Of a stretch of 5,143 nucleotides of DNA, positions 5,063 through 5,143 are shown piece after piece (the stretch's first letter is position 1; the number at the start of each line of letters is the position of its first letter). Made by a program: the position numbers and the translations under genes. The notes under the pieces were generated by a model. It was not told the DNA's origin and did not search any database. It saw nothing but the letters and a program-made list of their open reading frames with translations. The DNA lies in the NCBI GenBank assembly GCA_964355005.1, contig CAYHBX010000045.1:1-5143 (forward strand), given 5' to 3'. Source of the stretch: JAUSKF01 sp964355005. GTDB lineage: Bacteria; Patescibacteriota; Minisyncoccia; UBA6257; WO2-44-18.

Positions 5063-5071
5063 ATTATAGCA
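5063..5071 (-). promoter_or_regulatory. Extended -10 of tpiA, leaderless arrangement
   Basis: The minus strand reads TGCTATAAT: an extended -10 with a perfect hexamer at 5063-5068. Exactly 6 nt (TAATCT) separate it from the tpiA ATG, so the predicted transcript begins at or within a base or two of the start codon. The -35 position falls inside the upstream terminator stem and does not match TTGACA. Confidence 0.7.
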
Positions 5072-5072
5072 A

Positions 5073-5110
5073 TTAAACAAAAAACGCCCCATCGGGCATT
5101 TTTTGTTTAA
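5073..5110 (-). terminator. Intrinsic terminator of the tRNA transcript
   Basis: On the minus strand TTAAACAAAAAATGCCC pairs over 17 bp with GGGCGTTTTTTGTTTAA around the loop GATG. The one non-Watson-Crick pair is U·G on the minus strand and a C/A mismatch on the plus strand, so the element is built for minus-strand RNA. The T6 tract is part of the stem. It starts 3 nt after the predicted tRNA discriminator base. Confidence 0.85.
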
Positions 5111-5112
5111 TG

Positions 5113-5143
5113 TTGCGGAGGCCGGAATTGCACCGACGATCTT
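5113..5143 (-). tRNA. tRNA, 3' end only (isotype not determinable)
   Basis: The minus strand, running in from the right edge, shows part of the variable region, then a 5-bp T stem GTCGG/CCGGC (5133-5137 and 5121-5125) around the 7-nt loop TGCAATT. Next comes the acceptor strand CTCCGCA (5114-5120) and a discriminator A (5113). The CCA end is not encoded; CAT follows. The T arm has GTGC where GTTC is the rule. The implied first pair is U1-A72. The anticodon lies outside the window; Gly or Gln are possible by resemblance only. The missing 5' half means a pseudo-tRNA cannot be excluded. Confidence 0.7.

Noticed and set aside
1..5143. CRISPR array, insertion sequence, reverse transcriptase or integrase
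   Set aside because: No spaced identical repeats, no terminal inverted repeats flanking a transposase, and no YxDD or recombinase motif in any supported frame.

Overview
The window looks like a piece of a small-genome Patescibacteria (CPR) chromosome, most likely Parcubacteria-like. This rests on gene content and style: short proteins, a secreted coiled-coil protein with a Thr/Pro tail, a SIMPL/DUF541 protein with an N-terminal anchor, an RmuC with an N-terminal membrane helix, AT-rich low-complexity spacers, and weak or absent Shine-Dalgarno sequences at several starts. No 16S or ribosomal marker is present, so the assignment is inference. Every supported gene lies on the minus strand, so transcription runs from high to low coordinates.

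In transcription order, the window opens with the 3' end of a tRNA (5113-5143) carrying an unusual GUGC in place of GUUC in the T arm. A 17-bp terminator hairpin follows (5073-5110). Next is tpiA (triosephosphate isomerase, 4340-5056), with an extended -10 placed so close to the ATG that the mRNA is probably leaderless. An AT-rich spacer leads to a membrane-anchored SIMPL-domain protein (3494-4264), then an imperfect inverted repeat, then a small alpha/beta hydrolase (2745-3395).

A good promoter (2744-2771) overlaps the hydrolase stop codon. It drives a likely three-gene unit: a secreted coiled-coil protein with internal duplications (1793-2698), a 65-residue membrane-anchored small protein (1575-1772), and a polytopic membrane protein resembling the VTT/DedA (SNARE-associated) superfamily (1027-1575). 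The last two genes overlap by one base.

Downstream, 905-1004 can fold as a compact minus-strand RNA. It has a closing stem ending in a U tract, two inner hairpins, and its own extended -10, so it may be a small RNA as well as the terminator of the unit.

The next gene (248-793) has a TTGACA promoter and a strong ribosome binding site. It encodes a hypothetical protein whose C-terminal ~50 residues (Trp/Tyr/Asp/Asn-rich, mostly NNY codons, conserved Trp scaffold) resemble a diversity-generating retroelement (DGR) variable region. An 8-bp hairpin with a 4-nt loop follows 17 nt after its stop codon. No reverse transcriptase or template repeat lies in the window. The window ends inside the N-terminus of rmuC (1-176), which shows the same close -10 to ATG arrangement as tpiA.

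The metabolic, envelope and hypothetical genes do not form a single pathway. The points most worth a second look are the candidate DGR target, the candidate small RNA, the two probable leaderless starts and the odd tRNA T loop.
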